A stretch of 64,000 nt of DNA from Epiperipatus broadwayi (Eukaryota; Onychophora; Udeonychophora; Euonychophora; Peripatidae): the NCBI GenBank assembly GCA_028023455.1, contig JAQFVV010000111.1:3333443-3397442 (forward strand), read 5' to 3'. The position numbers and the translations under genes are program-made. This document shows, piece after piece, positions 39,328 through 49,929 of this stretch. Position 1 is the first letter of the stretch, and the number at the start of each line of letters is the position of its first letter. Under the pieces are notes generated by a model, which did not search any database, had not been told where the DNA came from, and worked only from the letters and a program-made list of their open reading frames with translations.

Positions 39328-40694
39328 AACAGATGGCATTCTACCAAAAACACCGTCAAGCGTAGTTTTCTGTTTACATAAACATCAGAGCGAGCATTCA
39401 CTATCTCTAACTTTAATTCCACTTTCAGATCATGATTTCAAGCTATTTGCTATTGTCAGTGAAAGACAGGAATAAGAAACTAGATCTAAACACAAACTCT
39501 GAGCATTTATGAAACAGTTTCTATTCAGCTTGAAACATGAATCTTTTAGACACGTTAATGTCTTCAAACTCAGCATAGCAAGCCAGATAGCTACATGGGT
39601 CTGATCTCAGTTCAGCATCACCACATAGTAGAAGCCTCTGCAATATACATCATTGCAAGAAAGACTTCAAAGGTACATTTATGAAAAACAAAAAAACACA
39701 AGTTAAAAAACTTTCTAACGCTTGTATTTATGAGAACAGATGGCATTCTACCAAAAACACCATCAAGCGTAGTTTTCTGTTTACATAAACATCAGAGCGA
39801 GCATTCACTATCTCTAACTTTAATTCCACTTTCAGATCATGATTTCAAGCTATTTGCTATCGTCAGTGAAAGACAGGAATAAGAAACTAGATCTAAACAC
39901 AAACTCTGAGCATTTATGAAACAGTTTCTATTCAGCTTGCAAGCGTGAATCTTTTAGACACGTTAATGTTTTCAAACTCAGCATAGCAAGCCAGATAGCT
40001 ACATGGGTCTGATCTCAGTTCAGCATCACCACATAGTAGAAGCCTCTGCAATATACATCATTTCAAGAAAGACCTCAAAGGTACATTTATGAAAAACAAA
40101 AAAACACAAGTTAAAAAACTTGCTAACGCTTGTATTTATGATAACAGATGGTGTTCTACCAAAAACACCATCAAGCATAGTTTTCTGTTTACATAAACAT
40201 CAGAACGAGCATTCACTATCTCTAACTTTAATTCCACTTTCAGATAATGATTTCAAGTTTTTTAACTTGTGTTTTTTTGTTTTTCATAAATGTACCTTTG
40301 AGGTCTTTCTTGCAATGATGTATATTGCAGAGGCTTCTACTATGTGGTGATGCTGAACTGAGATCAGACCCATGTAGCTATCTGGCTTGCTATGCTGAGT
40401 TTGAAGACATTAATGTGTCTAAAAGATTCATGCTTGCAAGCTGAATAGAAACTGTTTCATAAATGCTCAGAGTTTGTGTTTAGATCTAGTTTCTTATTCC
40501 TGTCTTTCACTGACGATAGCAAATAGCTTGAAATCATGATCTGAAAGTGGAATTAAAGTTAGAGATAGTGAATGCTCGCTCTGACATTTATGTAAACAGA
40601 AAACTAAGCTTGACGGTGTTTTTGGTAGAACGCCATCTGTTATCATAAATACAAGCGTTAGCAAGTTTTTTAACTTGTGTTTTTTTGTTTTTCA
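39325..40694. repeat. Array of 408-bp units: two direct, one partial, then an inverted copy
   Basis: Unit 1 is 39325-39731, unit 2 is 39732-40139, and a third begins at 40140 and breaks off at about 40256 after GATTTCAAG. There the array flips: 40257-40645 is a full unit in reverse complement, followed by about 48 bp of the reverse complement of a neighbouring unit's tail. Units 1 and 2 differ at only about ten positions by eye. Landmarks: GATAACAGATGG at the start, GAAAGACAGGAATAAGAAAC, CAGCATCACCACATAGTAGA, and a tail ending in AAAAACACAAGTTAAAAAAC. The 85- and 76-codon frames at 39218 and 40120 are the same repeat translated and have no protein resemblance. Confidence 0.93.
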
Positions 40695-43070
40695 TATATA
40701 TATAAGTTGTGATATGATAAAAATGGGATAATAATAATTTTATTTAAAAATATTGCAAATAAAAGTGGCAAAATAAAGAATTAAAAGTCAATTTTTTAAA
40801 ATCAAAATTTAAAAAATGTTTCTAACTGCCATTTTGAAAATTTCATCTTATTATTTTAAAAAATGGGTGGCTAGATTTTTTTTTTTTAGTTGACTTTTGG
40901 ATAATTTAATGCTTCAGTAAATGAGGATAATCATTAATTAATGGTAGAACATTTTAAAAACCTATAATAGGTTAGATCTTACATAAGTGAAAAAAAAAAT
41001 CAATATAAATATTGAGAAACATAAAAAGAATTCTAAAATAATACTGCAATAGTCTATAAAGTCATTAGTTATCAAAGTAAAAGAAGAAAAATAAGTTAAA
41101 TTTTAATTCAAACATTATAATAAAGCAGTTCATGCATGAAGTGAATATGGGTATTTAAAAATGTGTCCAAAAGATATTAAATTAGAATAAAAGCTTAATT
41201 TAATGAGAAAGTAATTTATCCAGGCAGTTTTGGTATGCTAAAAATCATGATAATATATTATACATAAAAACTAAAATGATTTGTATAAAAATGGGGTTTT
41301 AAAAAGTATCTTAACAAAAAGTATATTAATCAACCAAAGAAAAAATAAAATCAAAACATCTATTAATTTCACATTACTTTCTTATACTATATACTTGCTT
41401 TTTTCTAATAAAAACATAAAGTTAATAAGTCTGTTTATTAGATGTATAAGTCTGCAGTGCCTACAATCTGGTGCTTAAATCATGTTTGTTTAAAATTTGC
41501 TGATAATATAGTTAGATATTTAAATGCATGGCACAAATGCTTATCTATTTATTCTTCATTAGAAGATAAAATCAAAATGTAAAACTACTAATAATATTAC
41601 TATCTCTCATTAGACTTAATCAACATTTGATAACATTTGATCATTAGTTGTGGTAATTTGATATTAATTGGTATCAGCATTTGTTCTAGTAAACGAGTAT
41701 TTAAATAAATGTCAAAAAGTTTATATTTTTTAGGAAAAAACTTAGAAAAATGAATCATGGAAATTTTGTTTATTAGGGATATCCAGTACAACCTAGAGTT
41801 TAAACCTTAATTGACTGAGTAAAACTTTCAATAGCCAATCTAGTTAGATATTTCAAATTGTTCAGTAAATGCATATTTACTTATTTTTACTACAAAATAA
41901 AATCTAAACGTAAAATTTGCTAAAACTATGATCATCATCATCGTTCACTACTGTTTTTCATTGAAGAACTGTTGCAAAGTATTTTGCCTAAAGAGCAGTT
42001 ATAAGTTATTTAAAGATTCAGTCAATATATATATGTATTTAATGTAACCTTTTAAAATTTTGAAAACATACTCCAGAAAAGGCTTCATTTTAAATACAAA
42101 TTTATATCAAACTAAATGTACATTTTTAAAAAAAATTTAATGATTGCAGTAGGAAAAACTTGATATTAATGACTATATTTTGTTAGTTTTTTATTATTAT
42201 TATTTATATTCTTGAAAATATGTATTGTAATGTTTTCTGGATCATAGTAAACGCATCATTTACAGTAGCTTCTCATTTTATTTTCTCTTCTCAAAAGAGT
42301 TCCTGGATAATTTCAAACTAATAAAAAAGTAAAATAATATCTGCGTTTTGACGCTTTGATGATAGAATATTATTCGATTTTTTTAAGTAGCCATAGGATT
42401 ACTATTATTTTTTTGAATCAATCTTTTTTATTTGTTTGCTCTTAGAACCTGAATTCAATTTGTTTGACTCATTTTACATATTTTTAAATAAAGATTTAAT
42501 AATCAGCAATGTTTACACATTATTAAAAGTCTTTTTGTTACTTATTCTACTTTTAAAATGCTAATAAATAATTTCATTTTTAAGATCGTCAACCAATTTT
42601 TTTTTTCTGTTTATCTTCAACTTTAATTTTAAGCAATCTAAAAAAACAAAACAAATAGACAATATAAAATCACTGACCCCAGACTATACTGATGTTTTAT
42701 TCTTAACACGCCTTTAAAAACAGATTGTTGAAAAAAACAACAATTAAATAAATAGAAAACAGCTGAAAAAGCAAATAGCAATTATTAATGACATTTTCAA
42801 CTCGGAATTAATAATGAAAACCTATTACAGATTTCTGTACGAAATTCAACTCTTCACTTCTAATGCTCAAATTGAATATTATCCCCTCAGCAACTAAACA
42901 TATCATTACTTTTATTATATCATTTCTTTATTAATTTTTTATTAAATATTAAATAGCCTACTTCCAATAAATCTCTTCATTATCGATTCCATGGAGGAAC
43001 AGTAAAAAAAAAAAAGATATTACTGAAATTGCATATTTTGAGTGGATAAAGGTTTGAGCAAATTTTATTC
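40695..43070. other. AT-rich DNA, no gene
   Basis: Nothing recognisable; frames at 41281-41478 and 41600-41791 are low-complexity. Confidence 0.5.
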
Positions 43071-43173
43071 TTTTTTTTCATATGTCAAATGCGTTGACCG
43101 GGAGGCAAACCCGGGCCAAACCCAGGTCAGCTGCTTGGAAGGCAGCTATGTTAACCGCTAGGCCACCAATGCT
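43071..43173 (-). mobile_element. tRNA-Gly(UCC)-derived SINE, best-preserved anticodon arm
   Basis: The minus strand reads GCATTGGTGGCCTAGCGGTT, then CTGCCTTCCAAGCAG, which keeps the TCC anticodon of tRNA-Gly. The T-arm has the family's extra block (CTGGGTTTGGCCCGGGTTTG), then GCCTCCCGGTCAACGCA, TTTGACATATG and an A-run. The extra bases make it a SINE head and not a functional tRNA gene. No clear target-site duplication was found. Confidence 0.8.
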
Positions 43174-43349
43174 TGTTTACTTTTCTACACATAAATAAAT
43201 AAATATTAACTAAAGCATATATTTAGATGAATAATAATAAGGAACAGCTTGTTTTAAATCTTCTTCCACTTCAATAATGTATTTTATTTCAGAAAATATG
43301 TTAAAACGATTGCATGCAAATTATATTTTTAACAAATTATCATATCTGA

Positions 43350-43915
43350 TCCTGCTTTCAGTAGTGGACTATTCCAGATTCCTTACCTCATTGGCTAGCA
43401 CCCAGTTGCTATCCAATGGGATTAAATCCTTCACTGGGGTTGGCACTCCAAATCCGCATGTTTCCAGTAAGGTAGAGGATCTGCCATTAAATAGTCAATC
43501 TTTTGGAAGCAAGACAGAGGGCAATTACTTCTGCCAACCAGAATGACTGAATGTGCTCTCCAATAAACCTTCTGCCATCAGCAAGTGTACTATCTGTCTC
43601 TAGTTATTATTGCGATGCCCATGCAGTGAGGCAAGTCTACACAGGGACCAGAAACTGCTATGTTCACAACCAACTCAAGGCAGGCTATCCACTATAGCTG
43701 GAAGAGTCTTAGCAGAGCTCAGGAGACAGGCTACTCATTTAGTTGAAAGTGAGTTCCATTACTTGGCATGACTACCTTAGCATTCAATTGTATAAACTAT
43801 ATTTTAACTAACATGCATTTATTTGTTGTAACTAATAAATTGTACATATTAATTGTTGAGTAGTTGTCATCATTTGTCTGTTGGTTTGGAACCGAACCTG
43901 TAAGCCTCACCAACA
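43350..43915. other. Unexplained GC-richer island of about 450-560 bp
   Basis: Sharply richer in G+C than the flanks, especially 43354-43790. The only frame of note is 43277-43546 (89 codons, plus), whose start lies outside the island and whose product resembles nothing I know. On the minus strand the far end reads TGTTGTGTTGGTGAGGCTTA, which would suit the start of a solo LTR, but no matching CA end or flanking duplication is evident. It could also be an untranslated or exon remnant. Confidence 0.35.
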
Positions 43916-44162
43916 CAACACAAATCATTAATTTTTCTGCATTTTTCATGTTTGTTTTTTTAAAAAATTAAGACAAAAAAGTTCCATTTTTACTTAAATT
44001 AAACTTGCAATCTGCTTTTTATTTGTCTTTTTAGAAAATAGATGTTATTGAGATAGAGATGTTTATCTTATCAAAAAAAAATTTCATGAGGTTTAAGAAT
44101 CATTATTATATGTTAAATCTGTCAGTTCAATACTGGAAAACAGACTGAATTTACTTTTTAAT

Positions 44163-44335
44163 TAGGTTATTCTTTTTTTTGCTTTTCTTTATGCTTTCAC
44201 TACCATTTATCTTATCTATCCATTCTGTGATGTTATTTATCCATGTTATCCATAGTCATTCTCTTTTCTTCAATCCATTCAAAATTCCAAACATGATATG
44301 CTTTTTCCATACGTCTGTTTGTCTTACCACATAAT
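44163..44335 (-). pseudogene. Possible C-terminal remnant of a non-LTR retrotransposon
   Basis: On the minus strand, codons spread over broken frames recall the tail of LINE proteins in which a charged R/K-rich stretch precedes W-I-D-N-I-T-E-W. Here GGATAAATAACATCACAGAA and TGGATAGATAAG give WINNITEWIDK, following KRMT. It is only about 170 bp long and heavily decayed. This is a different tail type from the RTE element at 27 kb. Confidence 0.35.
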
Positions 44336-44960
44336 CAAAATAAAATAAATAATAATAATATTATCAAAATAAAGAGATTCAACTGTAAATATTAAATTGT
44401 TGCTTTAGCCAGATTAAGGATTATTAATTTGGTTTTTATCTATCTTTTGTTAAAAAAAGTTACACGTTTTTAAGATTTCAATTGAGTTTATTTTAAATAT
44501 ATAGTGCTATCAGTCAGTTTTATTTCATATTTTTCCAAAACAACTTAAATTTTGGACGAGATTACCATATATACGTATACATTGTACTAAAATCGGTGTA
44601 AAGTTAAAGATACAAAAAAAAAAATATTTAGATATATATACTTCTATTTTCCTTCCTGTAAAAATTATACAGGTATCCTATTACAATTTTCTAAACTTTA
44701 ATAAATGTGTAATTTTTCATCTTTTGAAATAAAATCTGCTTATTTCTAAACTTTCTAGTTCATTATACTATTCAGAAAGAAAAATTAAATTTTTATCATA
44801 GTACCATTTTTACAATGTATGTTACACCTATTTCTATCATCTAGTTGAATTATTGAGGGTTTTAGAAAAATTTCAGTTTTATTAGTACTTTTCAATTACA
44901 TTTAACTTTTATCATTTACACACAGATAATTATAGATCATAACTTTATGAGTGTTATTTT
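44336..44960. other. AT-rich DNA, no gene
   Basis: Nothing recognisable. Confidence 0.5.
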
Positions 44961-46440
44961 TAATAACTGAAATACAGGCTTATTATATACTTGTATCAAT
45001 ATATGTAATATATAGGTATATGAGCACATACATTCACACAATCTACCACTTTCCACTCTATTTCATGACCCTGATGCACATGACCACATATATGTAGAAA
45101 AGATAAATAATCACCAATGTTCGTATTTCATGCTAAACCAGTAATCATCACTTGGTCCAGATTATCATCTCTACACATATACCTGGGTCTCTTTTTACGC
45201 GGACTTATTTAACACGATTTTGAAGTTACGCGATTCGTGTTTCACCGGAAGTCGACCTCCGATAATGTAAATAATAAATTTTGCACACTTATGTTATATT
45301 GAAAATAATAGCACATTATTGGAATTCTACTTTCATCTTAGTAATTTCAATATTTTCAGTGCTTTATAATAGTAAGATTTTATGCAATAATGAAATTAAA
45401 ATCATGATTTCCACATTTTATGTATAAACACACATTAAATTTTACAAGATTATAATGTAAATTTGTTCAAACATTGTGCATGTTAATTTTGCATTTTAAA
45501 TCACATTCTGTTTTTGCTTTTTAAAAAAGAACATAATCAATTATTAATCATTTAGTGTCCACAAGTTTATTTTTAAAAGGTCAGTAATAGCAGTGGGCAC
45601 AATTAAAAATTAAAATCTAATTTTTAATTGTAATTAACAATTTAAAAATTACTTATGGTCAACTTGAAATTAATGTGATGTAAAACAAAATTTGATTTTT
45701 AAATAGAATTGAAAATTAAAGACAAAAATAAGAATTTAATTTTTAGTTGTTAGTTTTAATTAAATTTTTCCCAGCAGTGGTGAATAAATGTTTTTTTATT
45801 ATCATAAGTCTAAATTCATAAACAATTAATAAAATCATTGTCGTCATCAACAGAAAACCAGTAACACAACATGAGAGTGAACTTGGCGCTAGTTGTATTT
45901 CCTCTTGTGAGAATAATTGCTGAGATATTCTTGACTTCGTTTACGGAGAAGCCAAATACATCACATCACATCACATCACATGAGAATCTGATTTTTTACT
46001 AGTTTGCAAATGAACGTGTTTTTGGGCAAATAGTGATAATAATTAAAATGGTATAAAAAATGTAAATTACTGTACTGTAAATTATGCATAAAAATATATT
46101 ATTTTGAATAAAATTAAATATTATAGTTAAAAAAAGTTTGTCTTATATCAATTTTTTTCAAATTTGAAATTTTTTATTAGTCGTATTTTATTTCCTTATT
46201 TTTTTTTGCGCGAATTTTAAAGTAATTTTACGTTGGTGCTTTGCTTTTACGTGAATTTTGAAAAATCACAGACCGCATCCCCCCTTTTTCAATGTAAGTT
46301 ATGTCTATTTTTGCACGATTTCGTTTGCACGTGTTTTCTGAGGAATCTATCTATCATGTAAAATGAGACCCAGGTGTATATGCAATAAGTGCTCAGATAT
46401 ACATTAAGATAGCCAATCTTCATACTTTAATGGACAGACT
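44961..46440 (+). mobile_element. Fold-back-family repeat copy A, split by a nested pogo-like MITE
   Basis: 44961-45180 runs from TAATAACTGAAATACAGGCT through GAGCACATACATTCACACAA, the CCACTCTATTTCAT segment and the core TATTTCATGCTAAACCAGTA to ATCATCTCTACACATAT. The copy resumes after the MITE at 46379 with GCAATAAGTGCTCAGATATA and ends near 46440. Copy B at 46632-46894 has the same order without interruption. Confidence 0.88.
45182..46376 (+). mobile_element. pogo/Tigger-like MITE, about 1.2 kb, inserted at TA
   Basis: Non-autonomous DNA transposon. Left end CCTGGGTCTCTTTTTACGCG; right end, reverse-complemented, CACCTGGGTCTCATTTTACA. The flanking TA dinucleotides (45180-45181 and 46377-46378) fit the TA duplication of the Tc1/mariner/pogo group. 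The left tip lacks two bases (CA) relative to the right tip and to the copy at 62.87 kb. The subterminal ACGCGATT/TGCGCGAATT motifs recall pogo/Tigger ends. Internally it shares GCGCTAGTTGTA, ATAATTGCTGAGAT and a CATCA pentamer run (45958-45981) with the second copy. No transposase frame is present. Confidence 0.82.
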
Positions 46441-46631
46441 TCAATCCACTCCACACTCCAATTCTTCAACTGTCCATGCAATTGAAAATCTGATGATGGA
46501 ATGCTCAAAGACCATCCTGAGGCCAAGATTCTTGTCACACCCATGTTGACCTAAAGTCAATCTGACCTCTCATGTACAGGACATAATCTATTTAATACAT
46601 ATACAAGGGATGGGCAGACATCTCTACTATG

Positions 46632-46894
46632 TAATAACTGAAATACAGGCTTATTATATTCCTGTATCAATATATGTAATATATAGGGAATATGAGCACA
46701 GACTTTCACACAATCCACCACTCTCCACTCTATCTCATAACACTGGCACATTTGAACACATATATGTCAAAAAGATAAATAATCACCAATAGCTGTATTT
46801 CATGCTAAACAGCAATTATCATCTCTACACATATACACTATAAGTGCTCAGATATATATTAAGATAGACAATCTTCATACTTTAATGGATAGGC
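46632..46894 (+). mobile_element. Fold-back-family repeat copy B (uninterrupted)
   Basis: Starts TAATAACTGAAATACAGGCT, passes GAGCACAGACTTTCACACAA, CCACTCTCCACTCTATCTCA and a shortened core (the segment CATCACTTGGTCCAG of copy A is missing), reads ACACATATACACTATAAGTG across the point where copy A holds the MITE, and ends CTTTAATGGATAGGC. Frames at 46557-46751 and 46610-46792 are incidental. Confidence 0.85.
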
Positions 46895-47210
46895 TTTTTG
46901 TTTTCTTTTTTCCAGGCATTTCTGGCATGATAAAATGACAGTCTAACATGGGAATTGAACAGGTAACTTTTCGATTGTTGAATATTGAAATTAAAATAAT
47001 ATTATTTTTAATCTAATTTTCCAGATGCAATAATAAATAGATGGTTAATGTATTTGTCTACTAAAGTTTTCCTAATTCCTCTACCTGCCGTCAGTTGAAT
47101 AGCTTAACTGGTTAGAGAACCATCTCAAATTCATTATTTACACATTTAAAGTTTTAATTTAATTCCTATAATAAAATGACACTTGGTCAGAATGGATCAT
47201 TTTTATAATA

Positions 47211-47360
47211 AACTTATATACGATTTTGTCAAGCGTTGTTAGCCGAGAGGTCATCGCAGCCGCCGTGCAAGCAAGCAGTTGGTTGCAGACGGTTGGGGGT
47301 TCGCCTCCCGGCCGATGCTATACATATGAAAAAAAAAACAACAACAACTTATATACGATT
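47211..47360 (+). mobile_element. tRNA-Gly-derived SINE with perfect 15-bp target-site duplication
   Basis: AACTTATATACGATT is repeated exactly at 47211-47225 and 47346-47360. The body (47226-47345) reads GTCAAGCGTTGTTAGCCGAG (5' end and A-box region), a rearranged anticodon arm containing GCAAGCAAGCAG, GGGGGTTCGCCTCCCGGCCG (B box and T-arm), ATGCTATACATATG and an A-rich tail AAAAAAAAAACAACAAC. It is the clearest retrotransposition signature in the window. Confidence 0.92.
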
Positions 47361-47719
47361 ATTAATAGTTAAATGTCTTTGGAAAAATATGAAGTTTGAA
47401 TTTTTCTAAGAGCAATCAACATTTCAATTATTTAATAGAAATAGTCAACTATTACTAAAACCTTGAGATAAATATTTATTTATTTAAGATTAAAATTTTA
47501 TTACAACATAGAATTGTAGTTAAAACTATTTATGCTTAAATAATAATGATTTTAATTGCATGTAAATAATTTTTGCTGCCGATCAAATATGTAACATTTA
47601 GAAATATAAACACTTGACGTAACAATCATTTATTCGGAATGTGATTGTCGCATGAAGTATTTATGTTTAAATGTTTATAACTTATATATACATATAAAGT
47701 TAGAATATCATTTTAAATA
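47361..47719. other. AT-rich DNA, no gene
   Basis: Nothing recognisable. Confidence 0.5.
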
Positions 47720-47960
47720 TAAGGGATTTGAACTCAGACTTTCAAGCAACCTTCAAATATCCACACTATCTCATATTATTGATACACATGACCACACACA
47801 TGTAGAAAATATAAATACTGTAATCACCAATATACGTATTTCATGCTGAACCAGCACTCATCAGTTGGTCCAGATTATCATCTCCCACATTTATTTATAA
47901 TCCGTGCTCAGTTTATATTAAGATAGCAAATCTCTATACTTTAATAGACAGGCTTCAATC
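47720..47960 (+). mobile_element. Fold-back-family repeat copy C
   Basis: Has AAGGGATTTGAACTCAGACT, CCACACTATCTCATATTATT, the well-kept core CGTATTTCATGCTGAACCAG then CATCAGTTGGTCCAGATTAT, and the right part GTGCTCAGTTTATATTAAGA with CTTTAATAGACAGGCTTCAA. About 240 bp, no interruption. Confidence 0.82.
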
Positions 47961-48359
47961 TAATCCAACTTTAGTTTTTATTTCTAATTATTTTTGTAAA
48001 TACAATATTTTTATTTGATTAATGACATTTTCAATGTATGGATACACCAAATTATTCTTTAATGATATTATATGCATGCCCATAGAAATGAAAACAGATT
48101 AGTATAAAACAACAAAATTTTTTATTACATAATACATACAATTTTTTTGCAAAACATTCAAAACAATTTCATCTTCAATAGTACATAATAGTAAATTATT
48201 ATAATTTGATTTACAAATGTCAAATTTTCTACATTCCCACCAACTATTTCATATAAATATATTAATGATTATTAATAATCAATCATTGTACTAGAGATTC
48301 TTTCTAACCCAGATATAACGTGATAAAGATTAATATTTCTGCTTTTTAATATATATATA

Positions 48360-48375
48360 CCCCCCCCCCCCGGGG
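48360..48375. repeat. C12-G4 homopolymer junction
   Basis: Twelve C followed by four G in otherwise AT-rich DNA, flanked by AT runs. Homopolymer length is prone to assembly error. Confidence 0.85.
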
Positions 48376-48390
48376 TTTTCTCCATATATA

Positions 48391-48409
48391 TGAAATATAA
48401 AATTAAATC

Positions 48410-48445
<36 letters not shown>

Positions 48446-48464
48446 GATTTAATTTTATATTTCA
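48391..48464. repeat. Perfect 74-bp palindrome with (AT)n centre
   Basis: TGAAATATAAAATTAAATCA is mirrored by TGATTTAATTTTATATTTCA around about 30 bp of AT repeat. A potential cruciform. Confidence 0.92.
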
Positions 48465-48549
48465 GTTTCCATGTGTAACATCTTTTAAAATATATTTAAA
48501 ACTTCAATTCTGCACACATTCTTTAAACATATGAATAAAAATACCTATA

Positions 48550-48612
48550 AAAAACAATGATTCCCAAGATGAACATTTCATGCTGAAACAGCATTCATCA
48601 GTTGGCAATAAT
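48550..48612 (+). repeat. Fold-back-family core only, partial copy D
   Basis: AAGATGAACATTTCATGCTG then AAACAGCATTCATCAGTTGG; the flanking parts of the family are missing. Confidence 0.65.
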
Positions 48613-49019
48613 ATATAGATAGATAATAACAAAGATATGTTTAGAAAAACTAAATGCAAGAATCATCAAGAAAGATGGCATAAGTAGGATAAAAAGTACA
48701 CTCCATCGGACTCCAATTTTCCATAACTATCTTAAGAAAATTCTTTAAAGATTTCAGATATAAATCATACTGTTTCTTAATGAAGATTTCTTAAGGGTCA
48801 TGCATTATTTAGCATAATAATAGAATGGTAAATTCAAAAGCTAAATAACAATAAATAAAACTCACCTTGCTATTTCCAATACTTAAATGTGTTATGATTT
48901 TTCAATAACTAATTTTAAAATTATTTTATTTATTTATGGAACTTGCATTTGAACAACAATTTGCATCTATAATTCTAAGGCATCATGTAACTTGCTTATA
49001 CTGGCTGTTTCATAGATAT

Positions 49020-49322
49020 AAGTAGAGTGTTTTGAACTCAGGATTTTTCAACATATTTGTCTTCCATTCCATTTGTAGCAACAGATACACATGACCACAC
49101 ACATGCAAAAATGTCACATGACCCCAATGTACATATTTCATACAGAACCAGAATTCATCAGTTTGTCCAGATCATAATCTCTCACACATTCATACAATCA
49201 GTGCTCAGTTTATATTAAGATAATAATTCCTCAAAATTTAATGGACAGGCTTCAATTTTCTCACCCTTCAACTGTTCATTTCATTGAAGATCGACAGAGG
49301 AATGTTCAAAGTCAGGTGACTT
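49020..49322 (+). mobile_element. Fold-back-family repeat copy E
   Basis: TTTTGAACTCAGGATTTTTC, ACACATGACCACACACATGC, the core ATTTCATACAGAACCAGAAT then CATCAGTTTGTCCAGATCAT, GTGCTCAGTTTATATTAAGA, and an extended right part TTCAACTGTTCATTTCATTG matching the sequence downstream of copy A (about 46460-46510). More diverged than copies A-C. Confidence 0.75.
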
Positions 49323-49929
49323 TTTATCAATAAAATCGATATCCTAAATAAAGTTAAAGGAATAAAAATATTTAGTTAGTTACTAAAAGTTTATTAACTT
49401 TTTAGTTTTATGGTTGCTAAGCACAAAGGCAAATATAATCAGCTAATTAAGTAAAAAATTTCATAGAAAAATGTCAAGCAATTAATTATAAATAACATTG
49501 ATTACAAGTAATGGTATCAACAAATGGTAGAACTTTTTATAACAAAATGATTAGGAAGACTACGTCTTCATTGCTATTATTAATTTTTGGATTTGCAAAG
49601 AGTTTTATTGTATTAAAAATATAAACAAAAACAATTTACTGATTTTGATTGAGGTTCAACTGCTTGAAGATACTGAATAAGAAAAGCTTAATAATAAAAC
49701 AGTCTTAGCATGCTTTCAATATTTTTGCCATGATATTATACTCATAGCAATGAATGATGAATTGTGAGTAGAGGGTGTAATATAATTATTATGTAAATTG
49801 TATGCAAACAAGATTAAATGCCTCACTTCTTAGAAAGGGAAAAACAATATTCCTTTTTATTTATATTATTGGGACTGTTAGTGATACAACAAGTCTTCTT
49901 TGTTTATGCTTTGCATTGGTCTTTTCTAC
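49323..49929. other. AT-rich DNA, no gene
   Basis: Nothing recognisable. Confidence 0.5.

Noticed and set aside
39218-40350. Two similar frames (85 and 76 codons) beginning MITDG...LPKTPSS
   Set aside because: They recur only because the 408-bp unit is repeated; the frame stops within the unit and resembles no protein.
45958-45981. CATCA pentamer run as an independent satellite
   Set aside because: It is part of the pogo-like MITE; a shorter version sits at the same place in the 63.5 kb copy.
47090-47140. A-box-like TAGCTTAACTGGTTAGAG as a further tRNA-derived head
   Set aside because: No B box at a suitable distance and no A-tail.
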